64,000 bases of DNA from Alloprevotella sp. oral taxon 473 str. F0040 (GCF_000318095.2 NZ_KB290717.1:303910-367909), one strand, 5' to 3'; shown: positions 9,001-18,935, counted from the first letter of the stretch. Made by a program: numbers and translations. Notes: generated by a model not told the origin, from the sequence alone.

Positions 9001-9875
9001 CAAATTAGAAGGTCATGTGCTTCAGAATTATCTTCGTCAACAAAATGAGCATCATTGGTACAAATATACTTGACTCCACATTTTTTTGCTAAACGTATAA
9101 GGCCCTCGTTAGCTCGTTGTTGAAGTGGATAGGTTTCTCTGTTGGCGCGCTGAGCAGGATCTTTGACTTCATGACGTTGAAGTTCAAGATAATAATCTTC
9201 TCCAAAGCGTTCTTTAAACCACATTACTGCTTTTTCCGCTCCTTCTTCGTCCCCAGCGAGCAGTTTTTTGGGAATTTCACCACCTAAACAAGCAGAAGAG
9301 ATTATAAGCCCTTCTTTAAATTGTTCTAGATCTGCCTTATCGGTACGCGGTTTCATGTAGAAGCCATCCACCCAAGCACGGCTAACCAGTTTAACTAAGT
9401 TGTGATAGCCAACTTCATTCTTAGCTAACACGACTAAATGCCAACCACTGCGGTCTTCTTTGAGTGTCTTATCAAATTTAGTCCGACGTGCACAATACAT
9501 TTCACAGCCAATGATCGGTTTGAAAGCCATCACTCGCTTTGCTTTGTCCATAGCTTTCTTTGTTTCTGCTATGGCATCTGACAATACCCTCCCATCTTCT
9601 AAGATGGTTGTCATTGGGTCTGCGTTAGAGTCTTCTATTTTAGATTGAAGCTCTTTGAGATAAGTTTCGGCTTTCTTGAAATCTTTGCTGGCGCCACTCT
9701 TCTTTTTCTGTACATAGTTATAAAAATCTTTGACTCCCATCATACTTCCGTGATCGGTCAAAGCCATTCCGCGCATGCCATCGGCTATGGCTTTATCGAC
9801 CAATCGAGAAATTGATGCCTGACCATCAAGAATGGAGTAATAAGAGTGGACATGCAAATGTACAAACGGAATCAT
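6012..9875 (-). CDS. dnaE: DNA polymerase III subunit alpha
   Basis: 1287 aa replicative polymerase, C-family. The PHP domain is at the N-terminus (HVHSYYSILDGQ from residue 7, ALTDHGSMMG following). The catalytic core has GRGSAAGS near residue 475, PDIDVDFDDDGR near 515 with the polymerase aspartates, GVHACGIIIC, and YAFNKSHATCYSWVAYQ further on. Tandem helix-hairpin-helix and an OB-fold region (VTMGGIVTQANEYISKRG, around residues 1130-1190) follow. The length suits the DnaE1 type of Bacteroidota; it lacks the proofreading exonuclease insertion of PolC. The promoter is not obvious: the only upstream candidate reads TATATTCTG, a poor match. The gene starts 82 nt after the porin gene stop on the same strand, so read-through from dapA-porin is possible. 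Confidence 0.97.
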   Translation of the reverse strand: MIPFVHLHVHSYYSILDGQASISRLVDKAIADGMRGMALTDHGSMMGVKDFYNYVQKKKSGASKDFKKAETYLKELQSKIEDSNADPMTTILEDGRVLSDAIAETKKAMDKAKRVMAFKPIIGCEMYCARRTKFDKTLKEDRSGWHLVVLAKNEVGYHNLVKLVSRAWVDGFYMKPRTDKADLEQFKEGLIISSACLGGEIPKKLLAGDEEGAEKAVMWFKERFGEDYYLELQRHEVKDPAQRANRETYPLQQRANEGLIRLAKKCGVKYICTNDAHFVDEDNSEAHDLLICLSTNHYVRDENRMLYSKQEWFKSQAEMNEIFKDLPEALATTQEIVDKVEEYSIDHGPIMPNFEIPEDFGTEESYRQKYTESDLYDEFTQDENGNVIVSREEGEAKIKKLGGYDKLYRIKLEADYLAKLAYEGAHWRYGNPLDEETEARIKFELHIMKTMGFPGYFLIVQDYIKVARKELGVLVGPGRGSAAGSAVAYCLRITDIDPIKYDLLFERFLNPDRISLPDIDVDFDDDGRGRVLQWVTDKYGEEKVAHIITYGTMATKLAIKDVARVLQLPLSESNRLCKLIPDKLPAGDNGKVPKMNLPNAIAAIPELREAEASADPLMRNTIRYAKMLEGNVRNTGVHACGIIICRDDITDWVPVSTATDKETGEKLRCTQYEGSVIEETGLIKMDFLGLKTLSIIREALENIKLSLGIEVDIDMVSIEDPATYDLYCDGRTIGTFQFESPGMQKYLRELHPSTFEDLIAMNALYRPGPMEYIPQFIKRKHGIEPITYDLPCMEKYLKDTYGITVYQEQVMLLSREIADFTRGESDNLRKAMGKKLIDKLNHMYPKFVAGGEKHGYASETLEKIWKDWTAFASYAFNKSHATCYSWVAYQTAYLKANFPSQYMAAVMSRALGNIADLSKFLAETKAMGIVCKGPDVNESFRKFSVSHTGDVRFGLAGIKGLGDNAVQSIIDEREKNGQFRDLYDFFERVNLNACNRKNVECLVLAGAFDSFEDFTREQYFAKNDLGYTFIETLISYGQRFQQEQDEIHNSLFGGSDAVEISKPKSPPIYDKWSDLERLNKEGELLGLYISGHPLDEYAIVLNNLCTLPMSNLEDLNPYLNQEVTMGGIVTQANEYISKRGSAYGKIRIEDFNGGGEFPIFGDTWAQFKGYFSVGNSVFITARVAPRRWGDGDPDLQLLKVDWLADVKDRKVQSITINANLHAIDVTLVAELSDLVRNSEGESSLNFHIIDPESGQYVTLSSRDSRINVTRELIHYIESHPALTYRIN

Positions 9876-9957
9876 AATGCAGAATATACGGCAAGGAAGG
9901 TGATTACTCTAAGTGATACTATTTGAAATAACTTCGTCTTAAGTCTAAACACTGAAC

Positions 9958-12102
9958 TTAGTTGAAGAAAGTCCAGCAGATTCCAAATTGTAACATACGC
10001 TGATTAGTAGGATAATGAGGTACAAGAAAGTACCGTCCCTCAGATTGGTTTAGATGATTGTAAGCTAGATAAAAACGAACGCCTTTGAGTTTGAAGTTTA
10101 AGTAAGCGTTTATCCAAGGATAATTCCCAATCAACGTACGATGAGAAGGTGATTGAACAGCAAATAATCCTATAGCAGGCGAATAAGCAGGTGCATAATA
10201 CTCAGTAAAGTATCGCACATCAGCTCCTAACTCTGTGTCTAGAACTTTTGCAATTCGGAAACGCAAAAATACATTGCTCCAAATGTTAAGCTTGGGAAGT
10301 GGAAGGGTGCTTTCAGAACTTTGTTGAAACGTCCATTCATTCTCCCAGTTTAAAATGCCCCAACGTAGTGCATGAGATAAAGCAGCAGAAAGTACTTGAA
10401 TGTTCTGAGAAGACTGAGCCACCTCTATACCATATTTACGAGTTGCTAATGTTCCTTTCTCACCATCTTCCTGTTTTTCTTGTAGAAATACATGGTTTTG
10501 TATGCTTTCTATTCCAATTTTCAACTTTGCTTTATGAAATGAAAAGCTACCTTCTACTCGAGCTCTAAATATTTTATTGAGATTTTCATCCCACCATGCG
10601 TAGCGCGAATGATAAGATTGATAGTAAAACGATGGGGATTCATTGCGAATAAAACCACCAGTCTGAAGTGCTAGTGTATCTCCCCATAACTTGAAGTGAA
10701 GACCAGTTTGTCCTTCTACATTAAACTCACCCCAATCAGCTCCCGTCGTTCGGATCTCGCCAAGCACATTATAACGAAAACGCTTAGATTGAGCACGAAG
10801 CAATTGAGCACCTAGAGTGAAATAGTTCGTTGTTGTAGCATCTACTGTACCTTTTGTATTAGGTAGAGTAAAACGTGCAAGTTCATGTTTTGCGAAGAGT
10901 CTCATGCCCGTCTTCACCCACTTACGAAAGCCCTCCCTCATTTCCAATGCTACAGTATTTTGTACTGATATATAGTGCGTACTATCGTTGGCTATTTTAC
11001 CTGAAAGATAAGGACTACTAATAAAATAGTTGTCAATGTTCTTTTGGGAAGAGAATGTACGATAATTAGATTCTATGTTAGCTGTGTGAATAATGGAAGC
11101 TACTGGCACAAATTTTGTAATGAGCAGAGAATCAGGTATAATATTGCCTTTTTGGTCTACTAATTTTGTAGACTTCCTGTTTGTAGTCGTATCAGATGTA
11201 GCTTTAAGACTACGACTTACTATGCGCCCTGTCGAATCACTCTTCTCATAGAAACCCATTGAATATCGATGAGTCAAGAAGAACTTATCGATACTAACAT
11301 TATTTCTAACGCCTTCTAATCGCATTGGCATATCAGCAGGACGATAAGTTGTGGGGAAATTCTCAGGATTATTGATGTAGTTTTCATCCTCGATACCCCC
11401 ATTCTCTAAATTCTTAGTGTATCCAGTAGTGTAGAAACTATGCATTTGATACTGATCCCCGCGATAGCTTCCATATAAAGTTGCACCAAATGATGAATGG
11501 CTTTGGTTGCGATAGAAACCTCTTGCATAGATATAATCGATATCGAAGCCTATGCCTGCTTGTTTATTGATATTAGTTACAAACCGAGCCTTAAAATGAT
11601 CATCACCATCTGTTTTGTCTCCTGAGCTATAGTAATAGAGATCAGCAATAGGAGATTTAGTATTAGTAAAAACAAACTTACTGTTAGGAAACAAGAAGAA
11701 GCTATAAGGTTTAGTGAAGATAAACTGTGATCCCATCATGAAATCTTGTCGCCCATCGTATATTCTATTGATTCGAGGGGAACCTATTCCTCCTAAGAAG
11801 TTAAAGTTACCATACATACCAGCAGTCTGGTTCGAGTTTTGAAAGAGATGTTGTACGGTGTCTGGCTCAATAGGGACAATGGTTCCAAAACGTTCGTCCA
11901 CATTCCATACATAAAGTCCTTTAGGAACTGTCTTCTCATCAATACTATCATGGGCATGCCCATATATATCTCGATTCTGAGACTGTTTTCCTCGATTATT
12001 TCCAAAGTCGCGCGCAGTAAGTTGTGCTTGTCCTTGGATGGCAAAAAGCATCGCCACGGCGATGCTTAGCAAACTATTGGATACTCTTGTGAATAAAGTC
12101 AT
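9958..12102 (-). CDS. putative outer-membrane porin (Porin_10-like)
   Basis: 714 aa with a cleavable signal peptide (hydrophobic LLSIAVAMLFAIQGQAQ, predicted cut after QAQ near residue 27). The rest is rich in alternating aromatic beta strands and ends in ICWTFFN, a C-terminal aromatic pattern typical of outer-membrane beta barrels. There are no TonB-box or plug features. This matches what I know of the large putative-porin family (PF14121) found across Bacteroidota. Its ATG overlaps the dapA stop as ATGA (4 bp), so the two are translationally coupled. Solute specificity is unknown. Confidence 0.8.
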   Translation of the reverse strand: MTLFTRVSNSLLSIAVAMLFAIQGQAQLTARDFGNNRGKQSQNRDIYGHAHDSIDEKTVPKGLYVWNVDERFGTIVPIEPDTVQHLFQNSNQTAGMYGNFNFLGGIGSPRINRIYDGRQDFMMGSQFIFTKPYSFFLFPNSKFVFTNTKSPIADLYYYSSGDKTDGDDHFKARFVTNINKQAGIGFDIDYIYARGFYRNQSHSSFGATLYGSYRGDQYQMHSFYTTGYTKNLENGGIEDENYINNPENFPTTYRPADMPMRLEGVRNNVSIDKFFLTHRYSMGFYEKSDSTGRIVSRSLKATSDTTTNRKSTKLVDQKGNIIPDSLLITKFVPVASIIHTANIESNYRTFSSQKNIDNYFISSPYLSGKIANDSTHYISVQNTVALEMREGFRKWVKTGMRLFAKHELARFTLPNTKGTVDATTTNYFTLGAQLLRAQSKRFRYNVLGEIRTTGADWGEFNVEGQTGLHFKLWGDTLALQTGGFIRNESPSFYYQSYHSRYAWWDENLNKIFRARVEGSFSFHKAKLKIGIESIQNHVFLQEKQEDGEKGTLATRKYGIEVAQSSQNIQVLSAALSHALRWGILNWENEWTFQQSSESTLPLPKLNIWSNVFLRFRIAKVLDTELGADVRYFTEYYAPAYSPAIGLFAVQSPSHRTLIGNYPWINAYLNFKLKGVRFYLAYNHLNQSEGRYFLVPHYPTNQRMLQFGICWTFFN

Positions 12103-12989
12103 AGAGAAAAGGCTGCAACGGCCTCTGTGATTTTGTTTTTGGTATCTTTTGTAACAGGAAGTAATGGCAAACGCAGAACTTCTTGAATTTCATCGCGCAC
12201 AGCTAGCATACATTTAATACCAGCAGGATTACCTTCCACAAAAGCTAGATAGAATATGTCTCGAAAGCGGCGATGAATATGTAAAGCTTCTGTGATGTCA
12301 TCGGCTTGAAGCGCGTTGACCATAGCAGCAACTTCTGCAGGATACATATTGCCCACTACAGATATGACACCGGCAGCTCCCAATGATACTAGTTCAAACG
12401 TTAGAGAATCATCACCGCTAATTACGTCAAAACCATCAGGCTTATCGGCTAAGATACTCTCTACTTGCTCAATTTTGCCAGATGCTTCCTTAATTGCTAC
12501 AATGTTCTCAAAGTCGTGTGACAAACGAAGCGTTGTTTCCGCTGTCATATTTACCCCAGTACGACCTGGAACGTTATATAGTACTACGGGGACAGGAGAA
12601 GATTGTGCCACAGCTTTGTAATGCTGGTATAAGCCTTCTTGGGATGGTTTATTATAATAGGGAGTCACAATAAGAACTCCGTCAATTCCATCAAAATCTG
12701 CATTCTCCAAAAAAGCGCAAACTGCTCCAGTGTTATTACCTCCACACCCCAGAAGTAGCGGCACACGACCTGCAATCACGTCTACAAACGTCTCAATTAT
12801 AGCTTCTCGTTCTGCCTGGCTCAAAGTGGGAGTTTCTGCAGTCGTTCCAAGAGCGCATAGATAGTCTACTCCTCCCTCTTCAATCAATCGTTCGATGAGT
12901 TCGCGCAGAGCAAAGAAGTCGACTTCACCATCTTCGGTAAAGGGGGTGATAACGGCAACGCCGGTTCCTTGAAATGGATGATTTCTCAT
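12099..12989 (-). CDS. dapA: 4-hydroxy-tetrahydrodipicolinate synthase
   Basis: 296 aa from ATG 12989. It condenses pyruvate with aspartate semialdehyde, the first step of the diaminopimelate/lysine branch. The (beta/alpha)8 aldolase has GTGVAVITPF at the N-terminus, the GTTAETPTL substrate loop, VLYNVPGRTG with the relay tyrosine, and the Schiff-base lysine K167 in VAIKEASG. An in-frame ATG at 13037 would add 16 residues unlike the family N-terminus, so the shorter start is preferred. The promoter element is at 13066-13074. It overlaps the porin gene by 4 bp at its 3' end. Confidence 0.95.
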   Translation of the reverse strand: MRNHPFQGTGVAVITPFTEDGEVDFFALRELIERLIEEGGVDYLCALGTTAETPTLSQAEREAIIETFVDVIAGRVPLLLGCGGNNTGAVCAFLENADFDGIDGVLIVTPYYNKPSQEGLYQHYKAVAQSSPVPVVLYNVPGRTGVNMTAETTLRLSHDFENIVAIKEASGKIEQVESILADKPDGFDVISGDDSLTFELVSLGAAGVISVVGNMYPAEVAAMVNALQADDITEALHIHRRFRDIFYLAFVEGNPAGIKCMLAVRDEIQEVLRLPLLPVTKDTKNKITEAVAAFSL

Positions 12990-13065
12990 GGGATGCTTTA
13001 GAGAAAAGTGTGGGTTAGTTAGATAATCAAATTGCACTCAAAAAATCTATGTGCTATGTATTACT

Positions 13066-13074
13066 GCAAAAATA
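13066..13074 (-). promoter_or_regulatory. -7 promoter element for dapA-porin
   Basis: Minus strand reads TATTTTTGC, a full TAnnTTTG match, 77 nt upstream of the preferred dapA start. Confidence 0.55.
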
Positions 13075-13106
13075 GCGATAAATTTCGATTTGTGCAATTA
13101 GCGGAG

Positions 13107-15185
13107 CTAGTTTTCCTCTCCAATCATTTTAAGGAAAGACATTTCATCTACAAGAGGAATGCCTAGCTTCTTAGCTTTCTCACGTTTTGAGGGGCCAATG
13201 CTATCACCAGCTAAAACAAAACTTGTTTTACTTGAAATACTTGAAACATTCTTTCCGCCATGAGATTCTATAATATTCTTATACTCCTCTCGAGAATGGC
13301 ATATGAATGTTCCGCTTATCACAATGCTCTTTTCTGCCAAAGCACTATCCGTCTGCATCGTATCATGCATAGCCATCTGTAATCCAATATGTGTCAAATC
13401 ATCAATTAGTTTCAGATTATCGGGTTGGCGAAAATATTGTAGTACACTTTGAGCGATGACAACTCCTACCCCGTCAACCTTTACGATATCTTCAAGAGTT
13501 GCTGCGCGCAGTGCAGTCATTGATTTGAAATGCCTTGCAATATTTTTAGCAACAACCTTCCCAACGAAGCGTATTCCTAATGCATAAAGTAAACGGTCAA
13601 AAGATACAGATTTAGCCTTATCGATGCCATCTAGAATCTTTTGTGTAGACCTTTGAGAGACAGGTATCATAACATGTTTATCCTCAAGTGGTGCAAAAAG
13701 AGTTGGGGCTTGAAATTCTCCATTTGTAAGATACCATTGTTTGTCCCACTCGTGAAGGGTAAGTCTGAATAGGTCTGTTGGAGTGCGAACCAGTCCATTT
13801 TCAAAGTACTTATCAACAACCTCAGGGCCGAGACTCATGATATTCATAGCATCTCGGCTAATAAAATGTTCAATTCTTCCTTTTAATTGCGGAGCACAGT
13901 TAACATTAGGACAGTAGTGCGCAGCCTCTCCATCATAGCGAATAAGAGGTGTGCCACACTCTGGGCAGTGCGTGATAAATGTCACTTTATCACCTATATC
14001 TTTTCCTCGTAATTCAGAGGCTACTCCCACAATCTGCGGAATAATTTCTCCTGCTTTCTCTACATACACCTGATCTCCGATATGAAGATCAAGCTGATTG
14101 ATAATGTCTTCATTGTGAAGCGAAGCGCGTTTCACCATTGTACCTGCTAATAGTACGGGAGTCATGTTGGCTACAGGTGTAATAGCACCAGTTCGTCCTA
14201 CTTGAAAAGTCACTTCATTCAAACGAGTGCAAGCACGCTCTGCTTGAAACTTATAAGCTATTGCCCATCGCGGTGATTTTGCTGTATAACCGAGTCTAGA
14301 TTGTTGAGCTAGATTGTTGACTTTAAGCACAACGCCATCAGTAGCTACGGGAAGAGACTTTCGCTCTTCATCCCAATATTCAAGATAGTCACTCACTTCT
14401 TTCTGCGAGCGACACAACTTCATCGCTTCACTCACTTTGAATCCCCATTTTTTTGCCTTCTGCATATTATCATAATGCGATTTGTTATCTTCTCCTTCGG
14501 ATTCATCCATAATGAGATAATAAAAGTAAGCATCAAGTTGTCGTTGTGCTACTACACGGCTATCTTTGCTTTTGAGCGTTCCGCTTGCTGCATTACGAGG
14601 ATTTGCAAAGAGATTTTCCTCTCTTGCTTCGCGTTCGGCGTTAAGCCGATCAAAACTTTTCCATGGCATTAGTATTTCACCACGGATTTCAAAACGTGCA
14701 GGCCATTTTTCTCCCGCTGTTAAAACCAAAGGTATTGAGCGAATGGTGCGTACATTAGCAGTTACGTCATCACCTTGAAGACCATCGCCTCGGGTTAACG
14801 CTCGAACTAGTCTACCCTCTTCGTATATCAAAGAGATGCTAAGCCCATCAAATTTGAGCTCTGCACAAACTTCAAATGGTTCTCCTTCCAGTCCTTGCAT
14901 AACTCTATCATAAAAATCTCCTACTTCTTTCCTGTTATAGGTATTTGCTAGTGAAAGCATTGGATGTTCATGAGTCACTTGAGTAAAGTCGATAGACAAG
15001 TCACTTCCAACTCTCTGAGAGGGGCTATTGGGATCATAGCACTCAGGGTGATTTTGCTCGAGCGTTATCAACTCTGCCATAAGTTTATCAAAATCCTGAT
15101 CAGAAATTGATGGAGCATTCTCTACGTAGTATTGGTGATTATAGCGATGGAGCATCGCTCTGAGTTCGGAAATTCGGGGGTTCAT
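13107..15185 (-). CDS. ligA: NAD-dependent DNA ligase
   Basis: 692 aa, the standard bacterial LigA length. It seals nicks during replication and repair using NAD. Domain order: Ia NAD-binding region ([18 protein letters not shown]), adenylation domain with the AMP-accepting lysine K111 in AELKFDG, OB fold ([15 protein letters not shown]), a four-cysteine zinc finger (CPECGTP and CPNVNC, about residues 406-432), helix-hairpin-helix repeats, and a C-terminal BRCT domain (roughly 615-690, [10 protein letters not shown]). Its promoter at 15213-15221 is back to back with that of trmD. Confidence 0.97.
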   Translation of the reverse strand: MNPRISELRAMLHRYNHQYYVENAPSISDQDFDKLMAELITLEQNHPECYDPNSPSQRVGSDLSIDFTQVTHEHPMLSLANTYNRKEVGDFYDRVMQGLEGEPFEVCAELKFDGLSISLIYEEGRLVRALTRGDGLQGDDVTANVRTIRSIPLVLTAGEKWPARFEIRGEILMPWKSFDRLNAEREAREENLFANPRNAASGTLKSKDSRVVAQRQLDAYFYYLIMDESEGEDNKSHYDNMQKAKKWGFKVSEAMKLCRSQKEVSDYLEYWDEERKSLPVATDGVVLKVNNLAQQSRLGYTAKSPRWAIAYKFQAERACTRLNEVTFQVGRTGAITPVANMTPVLLAGTMVKRASLHNEDIINQLDLHIGDQVYVEKAGEIIPQIVGVASELRGKDIGDKVTFITHCPECGTPLIRYDGEAAHYCPNVNCAPQLKGRIEHFISRDAMNIMSLGPEVVDKYFENGLVRTPTDLFRLTLHEWDKQWYLTNGEFQAPTLFAPLEDKHVMIPVSQRSTQKILDGIDKAKSVSFDRLLYALGIRFVGKVVAKNIARHFKSMTALRAATLEDIVKVDGVGVVIAQSVLQYFRQPDNLKLIDDLTHIGLQMAMHDTMQTDSALAEKSIVISGTFICHSREEYKNIIESHGGKNVSSISSKTSFVLAGDSIGPSKREKAKKLGIPLVDEMSFLKMIGEEN

Positions 15186-15212
15186 CTTCGAAATACTAAT
15201 GAATTTGGAATA

Positions 15213-15221
15213 GCAAAAATA
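15213..15221 (-). promoter_or_regulatory. -7 promoter element for ligA
   Basis: Minus strand reads TATTTTTGC. The ATG at 15185 is 28 nt away. Divergent from the trmD element 22 nt to the right. Confidence 0.6.
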
Positions 15222-15243
15222 CGGCTTTTCGCAGAATTATCAC

Positions 15244-15252
15244 TAACTTTGC
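15244..15252 (+). promoter_or_regulatory. -7 promoter element for trmD
   Basis: TAACTTTGC, a full TAnnTTTG match, 77 nt before the trmD ATG. Confidence 0.6.
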
Positions 15253-15329
15253 AGTTGATTTTTCTGTAGTCAGCTCGTTAGTCTCTGGCTACGGCATTTT
15301 TCAATTAGTTCAACTCTCGTAATTATTTT

Positions 15330-16007
15330 ATGCGCATTGATATTATCTCTGTGATTCCTGAAATGTTGGAAGGTTTTTTTAATCATTCCATATTAGCAAG
15401 GGCTCAAAAGAAAGGTTTAGCTGAAATCCACGTGCATAACCTTCGTGACTACAGCAAAGACAGGCACAAACGAGTGGATGATTACCCTTATGGTGGATCA
15501 GCAGGTATGGTGATGCAGTGTCAGCCTATTGATGATTGCATTTCAGCACTTAAAGCGGAGCGAGAGTACGACGAAATTATTTTTACGACTCCTGATGGCG
15601 ATCAGTTTGACCAACCCATGGCCAACGAGCTTTCCCTGAAAGGAAACATCATAATTCTCTGTGGTCACTACAAAGGAATAGATTTTCGGGTGAGAGAACA
15701 TCTTATAACACGCGAAATCTCCCTTGGAGACTTCGTCCTCACGGGTGGTGAATTAGCTGCTGCTGCAATGACAGATGCTATTGTTCGTCTGATTCCTGGC
15801 GTTATCGGGGATGTGCAAAGTGCCCTTAGCGACTCATTCCAAGACAATCTACTTGCTCCGCCCCTTTACACAAGACCAGCAGATTATAAAGGCTGGAAAG
15901 TTCCTGACATTCTTCTTTCTGGTCACGAAGCTCGCATTCGAGAATGGGAGATGTCGCAAGCCTTGGAGCGTACACAGCGTTTACGCCCTGATTTATTGGA
16001 GGGATGA
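15330..16007 (+). CDS. trmD: tRNA (guanosine(37)-N1)-methyltransferase
   Basis: 225 aa SPOUT-class enzyme that methylates G37 next to the anticodon using S-adenosylmethionine, preventing +1 frameshifts. Visible family features: N-terminal [13 protein letters not shown], the GGSAGMVMQ loop near residue 55, and the trefoil-knot SAM site [16 protein letters not shown] (107-122) with [11 protein letters not shown] (131-141). The catalytic aspartate is D168 in SDSF, and [15 protein letters not shown] follows. E. coli TrmD is about 255 aa; this shorter form lacks part of the C-terminal domain, which is common. It stands alone with its own promoter and terminator, not in the rpsP-rimM-trmD-rplS operon found in many other bacteria. 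Confidence 0.96.
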   Translation: MRIDIISVIPEMLEGFFNHSILARAQKKGLAEIHVHNLRDYSKDRHKRVDDYPYGGSAGMVMQCQPIDDCISALKAEREYDEIIFTTPDGDQFDQPMANELSLKGNIIILCGHYKGIDFRVREHLITREISLGDFVLTGGELAAAAMTDAIVRLIPGVIGDVQSALSDSFQDNLLAPPLYTRPADYKGWKVPDILLSGHEARIREWEMSQALERTQRLRPDLLEG

Positions 16008-16029
16008 GCTAGGTGTTAATTGGGAACTT

Positions 16030-16078
16030 GCTAAGAGTGAGACTTCTGCAAAGGAGGAACTCACTCTTAGCATTTTTG
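16030..16078 (+). terminator. trmD terminator
   Basis: GCTAAGAGTGAG (16030-16041) and its exact reverse complement (16060-16071) form a 12-bp stem with an 18-nt loop, followed by ATTTTTGAT. Confidence 0.75.
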
Positions 16079-16747
16079 ATATTAAGGTCTAAATCCTCCA
16101 TCACAATCTGTTTTCGCTCTCATCTTTCCTCTTTCCACTAAGCAATGTATAAGTTTTCAGATCAAACTTCACAGGAAAACTTTACATTTTTACGCTACGA
16201 TTTTAACACTGTACATTGAGACGAAGGATTTCCCTTTGTGTTTAATCTGATTGTGTGAAGGTCTCAGTTTCCAGTTTTTTGGAAAATGCACAACAAATCT
16301 CTTATCAAAGCAGTCATCTCTCCTAGTTTTGTTGGGTTATGTCAGAGAAAAAATGATTTTTCTCCTACATCGTATGCTGAAAAATAGGAAGAATAGAGAT
16401 GGATTTTAGAGCTTTTTGCGTTACTACCTCCTGATTATTGGCTTAAGAAGCAAATGCAACATCGCAACTGCAGCTATGAACTTGCAACTTATGTTCTAGT
16501 TTTTTGAAAACTCCTCTCAATTTACCGTCTTCAATTTAACGATTTTCCTCTGAAAAGAATTGAAAGTTTCTTGAGATGCACTGTGTAAGTGCCTGCAAAG
16601 TTTGTCTCTTCACTTTTCTATCACTAAGAACAGCAGTTGAATATTCTGAATTCATTCTTTTCTGTTCTTTCTTATAAACAGAAGGGATTACTAATTCATT
16701 TCAGGCACTTTAAGTGTAGATTCCATGTTTATCCCTATGTTTTTTAG

Positions 16748-16756
16748 TAACTTTGC
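16748..16756 (+). promoter_or_regulatory. -7 promoter element for uvrB
   Basis: TAACTTTGC, 79 nt before the uvrB ATG. No exact TTTG is seen at -33. Confidence 0.55.
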
Positions 16757-16835
16757 CTAGATAAGTCCAAGCTTTTCATAGAATTCTTTATAACAACATT
16801 GGAGTTGATCTCTTATATACTAGACTCACGACTAA

Positions 16836-18935
16836 ATGGCAGACTTTCATCTTGTTTCTCCCTATTCTCCAATGGGCGATCAGCCCGAAGCTATACGTCT
16901 ACTCACAGAAGGCGTACGCAATGGCGAACCAGCCCAAGTGTTGCTTGGGGTAACTGGGTCGGGAAAAACTTTTACAATAGCTAATGTAATTGCCAATATC
17001 GGTAAACCCACCTTAGTTCTCTCTCACAACAAGACATTGGCAGCACAGCTTTTTACTGAAATGAAAGGATTCTTTCCTGATAATGCTGTGGAATACTATG
17101 TTTCATATTATGACTACTACCAGCCTGAAGCTTACATTGCTTCTACTGACACATACATCGAGAAAGATTTAGCTATTAATGATGACTTAGACAAGATGCG
17201 ACTTGCTGCCACTTCTGCATTGCTCTCTGGAAGAAAGGACGTTGTCGTAGTGTCATCTGTCAGCTGTATTTATGGCATGGGAAACCCTGCTGCTTTTTAT
17301 GAGAACGTAATCCTGCTGAGAATGGGACAACGAATTGCCATGAACGTTTTACTTAAACGCCTGGTTGATTCTCTTTATACTCGCAATGATGTTGCGCCTA
17401 CTCGCGGTAATTTTCGCGTGAAGGGCGATACCATTGATGTTTTTTTGGCTTACTCTGACGATGTGCTTCGTGTTAATTTCTGGGGAGATGAGATAGACAG
17501 TATAGAAGAAATAGATGGTCTGACTGGTGCACGCCAAGCAAACTTTGCTGAATATAAGATTTATCCTGCTAACCTTTTTCTGACCAGTAAGGAAACGCAA
17601 GAGATGGCAATACGTCAAATCCAAGATGATTTGGTAGCACAAGTGGCTTTGTTTAAAGAACAAGGCAAAGGGTTGGAAGCACAACGTCTTGAAGAAAGAG
17701 TGAGTTACGATATCGAGATGATTCGTGAACTTGGACATTGCTCAGGCATTGAGAATTACTCGCGTTATTTTGATGGGCGCCAGCCTGGAACACGTCCCTA
17801 TTGCCTTTTGGATTTCTTTCCAGAAGACTATCTTATTGTGATTGACGAAAGTCATGTGAGCGTCCCCCAAATAAGAGCGATGTACGGGGGAGACAGGTCG
17901 CGTAAAGAAAGTCTTGTCAACTATGGTTTTCGTCTTCCTGCAGCTATGGATAATCGTCCACTGAAGTTTGAAGAGTTTCAAGAGCTAGCACACCAAGTGA
18001 TTTATGTAAGTGCAACTCCAGCAGATTATGAAATGGAACAAGCAGGTGGCACGTATGTGGATCAAGTGATACGCCCAACTGGGCTACTGGACCCTCCTAT
18101 AGAAGTTAGAGACACCGACTTTCCAGTGGATGATTTGCTTGAAGAGATTAGGATAGCCATTAAGGAGAATGAGCGTACTCTTGTTACTACTCTTTCAAAA
18201 CGTATGGCCGAAGAGCTTACAGAATACCTGTTGGGGTTGGGCATCTCTACTGCTTATATCCATTCTGACGTGGATACATTGGAACGCGTCAGAATTATGG
18301 AAGAACTTCGTGCAGGGGTTTACGATGTGTTAGTCGGTGTGAACTTGCTACGCGAGGGATTAGATTTACCAGAAGTAGCGTTAGTCGCCATTCTAGATGC
18401 TGATAAAGAAGGTTTCTTACGCGATCGGAGAAGTATGACTCAGACTGCTGGCCGAGCTGCACGTAATGTCAATGGACGCGTCATTATGTATGCTAAAAAG
18501 ATAACAGATAGTATGCAGCAAACCATTGATGAAACGAATCGCCGCAGACTTAAGCAAATGGCATATAATGAAGAGCATGGCATCACTCCAACGCAAGTGA
18601 AAAAGAGTAATAATGTAAGCCAGTTAGGTAAAATGGGCATGGAACGCTCGGAAGCAGTACAAAATCTTAGTGCTAGTAAACGAGGTGCTCATTACACTTC
18701 AACCGTAGAGAAAGGACAGAATAATCGCATGGTAGCTGAACCTACTGCAGCTTATGGTAAGAACTCCCCAAGTAATTATGTTGCAGCCGAATCTTTCACT
18801 CCAGAAGAAAGAAGCGCGCGTATAGAACTGTTGAGGTCAGCTATGAAAAAGGCTGCAGCAGAACTAGACTTTGTTACTGCAGCACAGCTAAGAGATGAAC
18901 TGTTACAATTGGAGTCTAAGGATTGTTTGAGCTGA
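16836..18935 (+). CDS. uvrB: excinuclease ABC subunit B
   Basis: 699 aa. Damage-loading helicase-like subunit of nucleotide excision repair. FHLVSPYSPMGDQPEAI is the standard N-terminus; Walker A is GVTGSGKT (38-45), the damage-probing beta hairpin is YYVSYYDYYQPEAYI, Walker B is VIDESHVS, and helicase motifs V and VI are VGVNLLREGLDLPE and QTAGRAARN. A variable linker rich in S, N and K precedes the C-terminal UVR motif (AAELDFVTAAQLRDELLQLE), which contacts UvrC. An upstream in-frame start is not needed: the ATG at 16836 gives the canonical N-terminus. It shares a bidirectional terminator with the convergent HAD gene. Confidence 0.97.
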   Translation: MADFHLVSPYSPMGDQPEAIRLLTEGVRNGEPAQVLLGVTGSGKTFTIANVIANIGKPTLVLSHNKTLAAQLFTEMKGFFPDNAVEYYVSYYDYYQPEAYIASTDTYIEKDLAINDDLDKMRLAATSALLSGRKDVVVVSSVSCIYGMGNPAAFYENVILLRMGQRIAMNVLLKRLVDSLYTRNDVAPTRGNFRVKGDTIDVFLAYSDDVLRVNFWGDEIDSIEEIDGLTGARQANFAEYKIYPANLFLTSKETQEMAIRQIQDDLVAQVALFKEQGKGLEAQRLEERVSYDIEMIRELGHCSGIENYSRYFDGRQPGTRPYCLLDFFPEDYLIVIDESHVSVPQIRAMYGGDRSRKESLVNYGFRLPAAMDNRPLKFEEFQELAHQVIYVSATPADYEMEQAGGTYVDQVIRPTGLLDPPIEVRDTDFPVDDLLEEIRIAIKENERTLVTTLSKRMAEELTEYLLGLGISTAYIHSDVDTLERVRIMEELRAGVYDVLVGVNLLREGLDLPEVALVAILDADKEGFLRDRRSMTQTAGRAARNVNGRVIMYAKKITDSMQQTIDETNRRRLKQMAYNEEHGITPTQVKKSNNVSQLGKMGMERSEAVQNLSASKRGAHYTSTVEKGQNNRMVAEPTAAYGKNSPSNYVAAESFTPEERSARIELLRSAMKKAAAELDFVTAAQLRDELLQLESKDCLS

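Larger units (their letters stand above)
16008..16835. other. non-coding gap between trmD and uvrB
   Basis: About 830 bases. It contains the trmD terminator (16030-16078) and a -7 element (16748-16756) ahead of uvrB. The 16510-16580 stretch has CTC/GA-type cores that only loosely resemble the 21-bp arrays elsewhere. I see no gene or RNA of known type. Confidence 0.6.
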
